A stretch of 55,256 bases of DNA, taken from CAZKEG01 sp964601575. Lineage in GTDB: Bacteria; Desulfobacterota; Thermodesulfobacteria; Thermodesulfobacteriales; Thermodesulfatatoraceae. The stretch lies in assembly GCA_964601575.1 (NCBI GenBank), contig CAZROA010000005.1:1-55256 (forward strand), read 5' to 3'. This document shows, in pieces, positions 26,031-33,290 of this stretch (position 1 is its first letter; the number at the start of each line of letters is the position of its first letter). Made by a program: the position numbers and the translations under genes. The notes below the pieces were generated by a model. It made no database searches and was not told where the DNA came from. It saw only the letters and a program-made list of their open reading frames with translations.

Positions 26031-27257
26031 TTATTTAAGGCTTTGATTTTTGCTGTTTTGCGCGGGGAAATAAAGGGAAAATGTCGTTCCTTTATTAGGA
26101 GAACTTTTGAAGCTTATATGTCCTCCGTGAGCCTTAACGATACCGTGAACCATGGAAAGCCCTAATCCTATGGCTTCTCCTGGTTCTTTAGTAGTGAAGA
26201 AGGGATCAAAAATTTTATCTCTAATCTCAGGATTAATACCTACACCAGTATCTGAGATACTTATGACTACATATTGTCCTGGTTCAATATTATTGGCTAA
26301 TACTTCTTGATTTTCCGTCTTGATAGTAATTACGCCTCCTTCAGGCATAGCTTCTTGAGCATTTATACAAAGATTGAATAAAGCATGATAAATCTGGTTT
26401 GGATCACCTTCTATTGTATATAAATCAGGTGATAGTTCCAATTTTATTTCTATATTTGAATCTAGGTTTTCTTTTAAAGTCTTTGTCAAATCTATTATGA
26501 TTTTGTTTATGTCTACTGTCTCGATTTCTGTCTTTATTCCTTGAGCAAAGGTGAGAATTTTTTGTACCAAATTTACTGCTTTTAAAGTAGATTTCTCTAT
26601 TTTATCTAAGTAGACATTATTTATATCTTCATGTTTAATATGGTTACGAAGAAGTTCTAAATGTCCCAAAATTCCGCATAAAATATTATTAAAATGGTGA
26701 GCCATTCCACCTGACAGTCTTCCTAAAGATTCCATTTTCTGAGCTTGTATTAAATGTTGTTGCGTTAATTTAAGTTGTTTATAGGCTAACCTTAAAGATT
26801 TATTTTTTTCTGCCAACAAACGTTTAGCATGTTGCAGTTCTTCCATCGTTCTTTGTATATCAGAAATATCTTGAAAAATTACCAAATACCCAACTATTTT
26901 CCCTCCTTTATTATGTAAAAGAGAAGTGTTTACTAAAACAGGAATTCTTTCTCCTTCTAAAGTAACAATTTTTGTTTTTACATGAAATATACTTTTACCA
27001 GAATCTAATACTCGTTTAATTAAACATTCATATTCACATAGATCAGACTTAATTACATCGCGACAGAACATTCCAATAGCTTCTTGTTTTTTGAATCCTG
27101 TTATTTGTTCAGCTATTTTATTAAAATAGATTATTCTCATATCTTTATCTGTAGCGAAAACAGCATTAGGGATAGCTGCCAGAATTTCTTCTGGCGCTAC
27201 CTCCATCACTTCGATGGCCGGCTGTGAATTAGGAGATGGTGAAGACAATTGGGTCAT
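26031..27257 (-). CDS. PAS-domain sensor histidine kinase
   Basis: A 408-aa soluble kinase: PAS domain at about 22-135 with three cysteines (C65, C73, C77) in the CRDVIKSDLCEYECL segment, a coiled linker, a HisKA dimerisation domain with the probable phospho-acceptor His187 in GGMAHHFNN, and an HATPase_c domain (N box NLCINAQEAMPEGG, G1 ISDTGVGI, F box DPFFTTKEPGEAIGLGLSM). No membrane segment, so input comes from inside. The gene is much more AT-rich than its surroundings. It overlaps the upstream V4R gene by 4 nt. No response regulator is adjacent. Confidence 0.9.
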   Translation of the reverse strand: MTQLSSPSPNSQPAIEVMEVAPEEILAAIPNAVFATDKDMRIIYFNKIAEQITGFKKQEAIGMFCRDVIKSDLCEYECLIKRVLDSGKSIFHVKTKIVTLEGERIPVLVNTSLLHNKGGKIVGYLVIFQDISDIQRTMEELQHAKRLLAEKNKSLRLAYKQLKLTQQHLIQAQKMESLGRLSGGMAHHFNNILCGILGHLELLRNHIKHEDINNVYLDKIEKSTLKAVNLVQKILTFAQGIKTEIETVDINKIIIDLTKTLKENLDSNIEIKLELSPDLYTIEGDPNQIYHALFNLCINAQEAMPEGGVITIKTENQEVLANNIEPGQYVVISISDTGVGINPEIRDKIFDPFFTTKEPGEAIGLGLSMVHGIVKAHGGHISFKSSPNKGTTFSLYFPAQNSKNQSLK

Positions 27258-27856
27258 CTTTCTTTTCTAGTTGCTACGAATTCACAATAAGGATGCCCCA
27301 TACTTCGGCATTTTACTTCTTCGCATTTAAATGTTCCTATGCCTTTAGGAAAACGCGGACCATAAACTAAATCCATATAACTTGCCGTACATGCTCTAAA
27401 CATATAACATCTTCCCTTGGGTTGAGGGCCGTATTCTTCAAGATATCTCGCAGGATCATAAGCATTGGACACACGGGTAACTAACTTTTCCCCAGGAACC
27501 AATTCTACGATTTCTAAATATCCTATCCCAAAAACATTTGTAAATGCAATTAGTGCTTCTACTTCATCTTCAGGAGTTTTTATCATTGGACTCACTTCTT
27601 GTTTCCAAGTCATCGAAGTACGGGCACCATGAAATGTATAATAAGCGCAATCTAATACAGCTTGATAAAGCTGAGCTTCTATTTTTTCTGCTTCTTCTTC
27701 ACTTACTTGCATAATAGCTCTTGATACTACTTTATAAAAAAATTCATTATAATTATAAGCAGCATATATACCAAATATTCCAATAATCCCTTTTTGATCT
27801 CTAGGTAATTCTCCTGATGAGTATATCGATATAATTTTTTGTGCGTCTATTGCCAT
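27254..27856 (-). CDS. V4R-domain protein (second of a pair)
   Basis: A 200-aa soluble protein ending in a V4R (4-vinyl reductase-like, small-molecule binding) domain: GTFKCEEVKCRSMGHPYCEFVAT with the family cysteines. The N-terminal half is helical (LYQAVLDCAYYTFHGARTSM). V4R domains bind hydrophobic ligands and serve as inputs to regulators such as phenol sensors. It lies 1 nt after the first V4R gene and overlaps the kinase gene, so the three make one unit. Low GC like its neighbours. Confidence 0.75.
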   Translation of the reverse strand: MAIDAQKIISIYSSGELPRDQKGIIGIFGIYAAYNYNEFFYKVVSRAIMQVSEEEAEKIEAQLYQAVLDCAYYTFHGARTSMTWKQEVSPMIKTPEDEVEALIAFTNVFGIGYLEIVELVPGEKLVTRVSNAYDPARYLEEYGPQPKGRCYMFRACTASYMDLVYGPRFPKGIGTFKCEEVKCRSMGHPYCEFVATRKER

Positions 27857-27857
27857 A

Positions 27858-28388
27858 TCAGATTTTTTCTACCTCAAATTTGCAATAATCATCGCCTACA
27901 ATTAAACAGTTAATTTCTTTGACTCTATAGCTTCCTAAACTTTTATTAAAAATCACTTCTAAAATTCCAGCAATAAATCCACAAGTAAAATAACAGACAG
28001 GTGAATATCTACGGCCATATTTAGCTAACCAAGCAGTGACATAATATGAAGAACGAGCTTTAGCTATACCACCATTTTCGGTTAAATTACTTAAATCTAA
28101 AAGACCATACCCAAAAGCATAATACATTTCTGAAGCGACTTGTAACTTATCTTCAATAGTTTCAAATTCGGGATGTCTTTTTAAATAATCTGAAAAGAAA
28201 TGATAATAGACTTCCTCTGTTGTTTTTACAAATAAATTTAGACCATCTATTCCTTTTAACTCTTCAAGACCTTTTAGAAGGCCACAATTGAAGTGATGAC
28301 AATGAAGAGAAATAAGAGAGCCCTCGAATTCAATTAGATTCTTTTCTGGATAAAATTTTTTAGTAAAAACAAACTTTGATAATTTCAT
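27858..28388 (-). CDS. V4R-like protein (first of a pair)
   Basis: A 176-aa soluble protein with the same plan as its neighbour: an N-terminal helical region containing a histidine/cysteine cluster (SLHCHHFNCGLLKGLEEL, residues about 28-45) and a C-terminal V4R-type ending (VKEINCLIVGDDYCKFEVEK). The two proteins share too little sequence for a recent duplication. It is the first gene behind a strong promoter and a leader of about 190 nt. The His/Cys cluster suggests metal or heme binding, which is an inference. Confidence 0.7.
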   Translation of the reverse strand: MKLSKFVFTKKFYPEKNLIEFEGSLISLHCHHFNCGLLKGLEELKGIDGLNLFVKTTEEVYYHFFSDYLKRHPEFETIEDKLQVASEMYYAFGYGLLDLSNLTENGGIAKARSSYYVTAWLAKYGRRYSPVCYFTCGFIAGILEVIFNKSLGSYRVKEINCLIVGDDYCKFEVEKI

Positions 28389-28581
28389 AGAGTTACTTTA
28401 AAAATTTTCTTAAAAACAAAATAACCCTTTACCAAGAATAAGCGATACAAGAGAAACCCTTGTGTTTGTGAACTCTGAGAAAACAACCTTTCTTTTGGGG
28501 GTGGCTAGCCAGAAGGCCCAAATACTTTGATTATTAGAGAAAACCCCGCCCCTTAGGTCCATTTTGCAATCCAATCTCAAT
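28389..28581 (-). promoter_or_regulatory. Long 5' leader of the V4R-kinase operon
   Basis: Between the inferred transcript start near 28581 and the ATG at 28388 lie about 190 untranslated nt. The upstream half contains GGGGCGGGG, a GGCTAGCC palindrome and CCACCCCC that could pair with the G-rich segment, and further down a small ACAAG/CTTGT hairpin. It matches no riboswitch class I can recall, but it is GC-rich inside an AT-rich island, which suggests conserved structure. No ORF is visible in it. Confidence 0.35.
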
Positions 28582-28588
28582 TTATTTT

Positions 28589-28617
28589 ATTAAACATAAA
28601 GATGAAACTTATGTCAA
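28589..28617 (-). promoter_or_regulatory. Strong sigma70-type promoter
   Basis: Minus-strand TTGACA (28617-28612), a 17-nt spacer, and TTTAAT (28594-28589), one mismatch from the -10 consensus. This is the best promoter in the window and drives the V4R-V4R-kinase genes. The remaining 110 nt up to 28729 are AT-rich and show no further signal. Confidence 0.6.
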
Positions 28618-28729
28618 GAAAAATTATAATCGGCGAGATACTATAAACTTGAGTCTTTTTACAATATGAATAGAATATTTTGTTTAACTTGATAATATTT
28701 TTTCAAATTTTTTTATCGAAACTTCTTTA

Positions 28730-30595
28730 CTAATCCTGACCAAGTTCGATAAGGATACTTTGTACGTAGCGTGGATTAGGAGGCAAGCTTTTATCGGCAA
28801 AAGCGAATTCTTCCTCGGCCCGGAAGAGACAAAAATTAATAAAACTCTCCAGTAGGTCCTCCTCCGGAGGTTGACCAATTTCAAGGCTAAGGGCAGAAAA
28901 ATTCTTTAAGAGCTCTTCTTTGATCTTGACTGGTACCGAGCCGCGCTTCATCCCGTGCTCCCTATAGATCAAACGACCAATCACCTCCGGCCATTCCCTT
29001 TCAGGAATAGCCTCAAATTTGAATTCGCCTTTGATAAGCCAACGGGCAAGCCCGGTCAGGATCAGTACAGACCACTTTATGTCTGCTGGTTCTAATAAAT
29101 TTGTCTTTTTCAAGACGATTTCAGCCACCCATTGAGGTGGGATACCAAAGGCCTTCTGAATGAGGGGAGCCCAGTAACGAATTTCGGTAAGGACACGGCG
29201 GACTCGTTCTATCTCAGTCAGGGTACGGAAGGGCCGATATTCTTCGGCTGTGCCCATTTTGCTCGGGATAAAAAGCAAAATCCGATTGGCCTCATTGGCC
29301 ATGACCCCCTTAAAATAGGAGGCATAGGGTTCGTCCAGGTGTTTAAAGACGCGAGGATCAAGGCCTTCCTGGGTAATGATCTCCCGGGCATATTTACGCA
29401 GGCCTACGATGAGATTCTGAGCTACCCGAAAGATATCTTCCAGAAAATAATTCTCTAATATCTCTACCGCCTTTTCTGGGTTGCGTCCGGAAAGATATTC
29501 AAGCCCCAGGTTGAGGTAGCCAGCCACTTTATCAAGTACCCGTTTGGCCTCTTCTACGTCATCAATGGTTCCTACATCGACCATGAGGACCTTGTTGACG
29601 ATCCAGGCCAGCTCACGTTTTAGTCGATCTACCTGCCGGTAATCCGTGATCCGAGACAAGGCCTGGTTCAAAAAATCTATCCCTTCCGTTTGGATGGCCG
29701 GGAGAAAGGCCGGCGGTGGGGCTTCTTCTATTTCTTCTGGAGGCGGAAGATAAGATGGTTCAATACGGCGGACGCGGTCCGGTGGTAACGGGGCATAAAT
29801 ATCCAGGGCCTCAAAGTAATCCGGCACCCCCCAATCGGCTAAGCGGGCCCTGCGCCAGCGATAGGCCATTTCCTCTGTCTCTGCCGGTAGTTCCCAGATC
29901 ACGGATTCCATTAGGTCTCGATACTGAGCCGGATCAATCTCCATCAGGATCTCGATTAGACGACGGGTAAGGGGTTCAAATTTATCTAGGCGAAAGGAGA
30001 TAAAATACGTCTCATCCAAGGTATAAGGAGGAAGCCAGTCTTTGGCCTCGGTGAGATCGACACCGTCTGGACGTTTATAGACTTCGATCAGCCGTTTCAT
30101 GACGATGACCAGAAAATCAAAATCCACCGTCCGCAACCATTCGGCTACCTTGTCCTCCGTAGCTTCAAAGAGCAGGGTGAGCCAAGCCAGGACCCGATCC
30201 AGGGCCAAGCGATCCTTTTTCCAACAATCAAGATCGAAGAGAAACTGGATCTGGGTTGGGGTGGCCATATAAAGGAGGGTGACGGCCTCTTCTGGACTTA
30301 CGGCCTTAAGCGTCCAGAAAAGTTCCTGTGGAGGGAGGCTCTTGACCAGGCGTTCGGCCTGAGGTGAAAGGACGATGATGCGTTCCCTAAGCTCCCATGG
30401 AGTTTGGAGGACTAGCTCCATTTGCTCTTTAAGGGAAAGGGATCGCATGATCTTTTCGGCTTCTTCGGGTTTGGCTGAAAGGATCTCCTGGTAATCGGGT
30501 AGGCGTCTCTCAAACCAGGGGGGGCGACGGGGCCGAACAAGGCTCTTCTCTCTTTCTTCCAAATGATCAAAACCCGATCTTTTCTTTTCATTCAT
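28730..30595 (-). CDS. DUF6178 family protein
   Basis: A 621-aa soluble, helix-rich protein of a family widespread in deltaproteobacteria and relatives; no function is established. Family features seen: the N-terminal repeat-like helices (LSLKEQMELVLQTPWELRERIIVLSPQAERLVKSLP), VTLLYMATPTQIQFLFDLDCWKKDRL and AWLTLLFEATEDKVAEWLRTVDFDFL. A proline-rich linker lies around residues 287-302 (YLPPPEEIEEAPPP). ATG 30595 overlaps yraN by 8 nt; longer frames extend into yraN without support. It ends the rplS-rnhB-yraN run. Confidence 0.8.
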   Translation of the reverse strand: MNEKKRSGFDHLEEREKSLVRPRRPPWFERRLPDYQEILSAKPEEAEKIMRSLSLKEQMELVLQTPWELRERIIVLSPQAERLVKSLPPQELFWTLKAVSPEEAVTLLYMATPTQIQFLFDLDCWKKDRLALDRVLAWLTLLFEATEDKVAEWLRTVDFDFLVIVMKRLIEVYKRPDGVDLTEAKDWLPPYTLDETYFISFRLDKFEPLTRRLIEILMEIDPAQYRDLMESVIWELPAETEEMAYRWRRARLADWGVPDYFEALDIYAPLPPDRVRRIEPSYLPPPEEIEEAPPPAFLPAIQTEGIDFLNQALSRITDYRQVDRLKRELAWIVNKVLMVDVGTIDDVEEAKRVLDKVAGYLNLGLEYLSGRNPEKAVEILENYFLEDIFRVAQNLIVGLRKYAREIITQEGLDPRVFKHLDEPYASYFKGVMANEANRILLFIPSKMGTAEEYRPFRTLTEIERVRRVLTEIRYWAPLIQKAFGIPPQWVAEIVLKKTNLLEPADIKWSVLILTGLARWLIKGEFKFEAIPEREWPEVIGRLIYREHGMKRGSVPVKIKEELLKNFSALSLEIGQPPEEDLLESFINFCLFRAEEEFAFADKSLPPNPRYVQSILIELGQD

Positions 30596-30998
30596 CTTCG
30601 ATGACCCCTTGATAATGTCTAATTTGGGGCCGTTTTTGAGAAAAATCAATAGCTATAACATCAAAACGGACGGCCTTTGCCTCTTCAGGGTGACCAGCCA
30701 GATAGAGTTTGGCCAAAGAGAGGAGTTTTTGTCGTTTGTAAGGGGTTAGGGCCTCTTCCGGGTGTCCTCGTCTCAGACTGGCCCGGGCCTTTACCTCTAC
30801 GAAGACCAGGGTATTCCAGCGTTGGGCAATGAGATCTATCTCACCTAAGCGGGTCCGCCAATTACGATGGATGATTTGATAACCTTTGAGGCGTAAGTAG
30901 AGGGCCGCCAGCCTTTCCGCCTGGCGCCCAAGTTCTTTGGCGTTCCTTGGCTTCGGCCACCGGCTTAAAAGAGAGACGATGTAACGGGCAGGGGCCAT
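30588..30998 (-). CDS. yraN: YraN (UPF0102) family nuclease-fold protein
   Basis: A 136-aa protein with a restriction-endonuclease-like core: LGRQAERLAALYLRLKGYQIIHRNWRTRLGEIDLIAQ and LVFVEVKAR, giving the D-ExK active-site pattern. Function in the cell is unresolved in the family; it may act in DNA repair or recombination. It is next to rnhB as in many bacteria. The only reasonable ATG (30998) lies 137 nt inside rnhB, which is an unusually long out-of-frame overlap. Confidence 0.88.
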   Translation of the reverse strand: MAPARYIVSLLSRWPKPRNAKELGRQAERLAALYLRLKGYQIIHRNWRTRLGEIDLIAQRWNTLVFVEVKARASLRRGHPEEALTPYKRQKLLSLAKLYLAGHPEEAKAVRFDVIAIDFSQKRPQIRHYQGVIEDE

Positions 30999-31560
30999 AT
31001 TCTCTTAGGGCCTCCAAGTGGCGACGGGTGGCATACCCTTTGTGCTGGAAAAATCCATATTCAGGGAATTCTCGGTCTGCTTCTTCCATAAATCGGTCTC
31101 TGGTCACCTTGGCCAAAATAGAAGCCGCCGCCACGGAGAGACAAAGGGCATCTCCATCAATGATGGCCTTTTGAAGCCCACGCCAAGGGGTGGTGAACTG
31201 CCCATCGATTAGGGCTAATTGTGGTGGGGGTTCAAGGGATTCCAAGGCCCTGGTCATCGCCATCAAGGTGGCCCGGAGGATACCGTGTTCGTCTATCTCT
31301 TCGATACTGGCGCTGGCCACGGCATAAGAAACGGCCTCTTTGATGATTATTTCATAGAGTTCAACCCTCTTTTCCGGGGTGAGGACCTTGGAGTCGTCGA
31401 GGTCTGGGTGATCGAACTCTTCAGGCAAAATGACCGCCGCCGCCACCACCGGGCCGGCCAAGGCCCCTCGGCCTGCTTCATCTACACCGGCAATGAGTCG
31501 GAAACCGCTCTGACGATAACGTTTTTCCCTTATCCAGCGCTCCTTAGTCTTCCAAAACAA
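30862..31560 (-). CDS. rnhB: Ribonuclease HII
   Basis: Removes ribonucleotides and RNA from RNA-DNA hybrids. Family motifs: AGVDEAGRGALAGPVVAAAV (first two acidic residues, about D27 and E28), DSKVLTPEKR, and LIDGQFTTPW...IDGDALCLSVAAASILAKVTRD, then the GYATRRHLEALREYGPCPLHR C-terminal block. The family core ends at SFKPV near residue 200; the last 30 residues are the stretch overlapping yraN and look unconserved. It lies 2 nt after rplS, the usual order. Confidence 0.94.
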   Translation of the reverse strand: MFWKTKERWIREKRYRQSGFRLIAGVDEAGRGALAGPVVAAAVILPEEFDHPDLDDSKVLTPEKRVELYEIIIKEAVSYAVASASIEEIDEHGILRATLMAMTRALESLEPPPQLALIDGQFTTPWRGLQKAIIDGDALCLSVAAASILAKVTRDRFMEEADREFPEYGFFQHKGYATRRHLEALREYGPCPLHRLSFKPVAEAKERQRTWAPGGKAGGPLLTPQRLSNHPS

Positions 31561-31562
31561 GG

Positions 31563-31910
31563 CTAACGTCTCTCCTTAATCCGAGCTGCTTTGCCACTAC
31601 GGCCTCTCAGGTAATAGAGTCTTGCTCGACGCACCTTGCCTCGTCTGACCACTTCGATCTTTTCCAACCGCGGAGAATGTAAAGGAAAAGTCCTTTCGAC
31701 GCCGATTCCGTAGGAGACTTTACGGACCGTGAAGGTCGCTCCGGTGCCGGAGCCCCGCTTCCGGATAACCACCCCCTGAAAGACCTGCACCCTCTCTTTT
31801 TCTTCTCCTTCGACAATCCGAAAATAGACCTTTACCGTGTCACCGGGGCGAAAATCCGGGAGATCTTTCCTCATATATTCCTTTTCAATCTCGTGGATTA
31901 CCGGAAACAT
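31563..31910 (-). CDS. rplS: 50S ribosomal protein L19
   Basis: A 115-aa ribosomal protein with the family blocks FRPGDTVKVYFRIVEGEKER-type start, FQGVVIRKRGSGTGATFTVRKVSYGIGVERTFPLHSP and KVRRARLYYLRGRSGKAARIKE. It stabilises the subunit interface. ATG 31910 with an AAGGAGG-like sequence upstream. The trmD-methyltransferase-rplS-rnhB order is the classical trmD operon, here without rpsP and rimM. Confidence 0.97.
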   Translation of the reverse strand: MFPVIHEIEKEYMRKDLPDFRPGDTVKVYFRIVEGEEKERVQVFQGVVIRKRGSGTGATFTVRKVSYGIGVERTFPLHSPRLEKIEVVRRGKVRRARLYYLRGRSGKAARIKERR

Positions 31911-31922
31911 GATCTATCCTCC

Positions 31923-32495
31923 TTACGCCCTTTGCCACCAAGGCTCCCCCAGCAGACGATCGACGATGATGGCCGCTGCTGAGCGGACCGAAAGGTGATT
32001 ATACTCATCTACCCGCCCCTTGATGGGTTCGAGTATATAATCACATTCTTTTAATAACCTAGGGGCCAGGCCCCAGGCCGTGCCAAACAACAAAAGCACA
32101 GACCGACCGGAATTTACCAATTCTCGCCCTTCTTGAAAAGAGAGATTAGCCATCCCCAATCGTGCTTCGGTAGCTATAAGAATAGGCCTTTCTCCCTGTC
32201 CGGCCTCTTTTACCGCCACCGAAAGCGAGGGCACCACTCTAAGCAGTTTTAGCGCCTCCCGCCGATCGGGGTTATATACCCTACCATAGCCATTCTGCCA
32301 ATACTCAAGTAACTCTTCTATTAATTTTCGTTGATCACGCAAGGGCTGAACGACAAAATAACGCTTTATACCGTAAGTACGACAGACACGAGCAATATCA
32401 TGTAGATCAAGGTTTGTGATAGAGGAAGCAATGAGGCGACCTTCTTTGTTTATCACCGGATAATGTACCAGGGCCAAGTAAAGATTAGGTTCCAT
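31923..32495 (-). CDS. SPOUT-type RNA methyltransferase (PF09936-like)
   Basis: A 190-aa protein of the SAM-dependent RNA methyltransferase family often found fused to or beside TrmD in thermophiles and deltaproteobacteria. Visible features are the N-terminal LYLALVHYPVINKEGRLIASSITNLDLHDIAR and the C-terminal knot-type region LLLFGTAWGLAPRLL...DYNHLSVRSAAAIIVDRL. The substrate is not known to me. It overlaps trmD by 11 nt and precedes rplS by 12 nt, so it is made together with them and probably modifies tRNA or rRNA. Confidence 0.8.
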   Translation of the reverse strand: MEPNLYLALVHYPVINKEGRLIASSITNLDLHDIARVCRTYGIKRYFVVQPLRDQRKLIEELLEYWQNGYGRVYNPDRREALKLLRVVPSLSVAVKEAGQGERPILIATEARLGMANLSFQEGRELVNSGRSVLLLFGTAWGLAPRLLKECDYILEPIKGRVDEYNHLSVRSAAAIIVDRLLGEPWWQRA

Positions 32496-33225
32496 CTCCC
32501 TGCCAACCCAATTTTTGTAAAAATTTTCGGTCTTCCTCGGTGAGTTTGGCCTTTTTTAAGAGATCTGGCCGCCGTTTCAAGGTGATCTCTAAGGATTTTT
32601 GCCGGCGCCACCTGGCAATTTGGGCGTGATCACCGGAAAGGAGGATCTCTGGCACCTTCCAGCCGCGGAAATCTCGCGGCCTGGTATACTGTGGATACTT
32701 GAGGAGCCCCTCACTAAAGGACTCCTTTTCGACCGAGTCCCGGCACCCTACCACCCCGGGGACGAGGCGGGAAACGGCTTCAATGATCACCAGAGCCGCC
32801 ACTTCTCCACCGAAGACCACGTAATCGCCGATGGAAATCTCATCATCTATACAATGCTCGCGAATGCGTTCGTCAATACCTTCATAACGGCCACAGATCA
32901 AGATGAGACGTCTCTTCTCGTAAAGCTCCTTGACGATCTCTTGGGTAAGGACCCGCCCCTGGGGGGAGAGATAGACCACCCAGGGGGCAGGGGAATCTTG
33001 ACGCAAGGCCTCAATGGCCCGATAAAGCGGCTCAGGTTTAAAGACCATCCCTTCTCCGCCACCGAAGGGGCGGTCATCTACCATCTTGTGTTTGTCAAAG
33101 GCAAAGTCACGGAGATTGACCAGGCGTACCTGGATAAGGCCCTTTGCCCGGGCCTTTTTAAGCACCGCTGTTTCCAGCGGCGAGTCAAAATACTCTGGAA
33201 AGATGGTGATTACATCAAACCGCAT
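32485..33225 (-). CDS. trmD: tRNA (guanine37-N1)-methyltransferase
   Basis: Methylates G37 next to the anticodon to prevent frameshifting. The 246-aa product has the family start MRFDVITIFPEYF, DDRPFGGGEGMVFKPEP, the trefoil-knot SAM loop LICGRYEGIDERI, and GDYVVFGGEVAALVIIEAVSRLVPGVVG. ATG 33225 has no ribosome binding site; instead the bases just before it are one arm of a perfect 8-bp inverted repeat. It is the first gene of the trmD-rplS-rnhB-yraN-DUF6178 run. Confidence 0.96.
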   Translation of the reverse strand: MRFDVITIFPEYFDSPLETAVLKKARAKGLIQVRLVNLRDFAFDKHKMVDDRPFGGGEGMVFKPEPLYRAIEALRQDSPAPWVVYLSPQGRVLTQEIVKELYEKRRLILICGRYEGIDERIREHCIDDEISIGDYVVFGGEVAALVIIEAVSRLVPGVVGCRDSVEKESFSEGLLKYPQYTRPRDFRGWKVPEILLSGDHAQIARWRRQKSLEITLKRRPDLLKKAKLTEEDRKFLQKLGWQGDGT

Positions 33226-33287
33226 GCCAGGGCATTTTACTAGACGAAGGCGAAGAGAAAAATATAGCCCTGGCGTTTGGAGGTCAA
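33226..33287 (-). promoter_or_regulatory. trmD promoter region with inverted repeat at the start codon
   Basis: GCCAGGGC (33226-33233) and GCCCTGGC (33267-33274) are perfect complements 33 nt apart; the first arm touches the trmD ATG. On the minus strand TTGACC (33287-33282), a 17-nt spacer and TATTTT form a plausible promoter, and the distal arm lies in its spacer. That suggests an operator rather than an RNA hairpin. Confidence 0.4.
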
Positions 33288-33290
33288 AAT

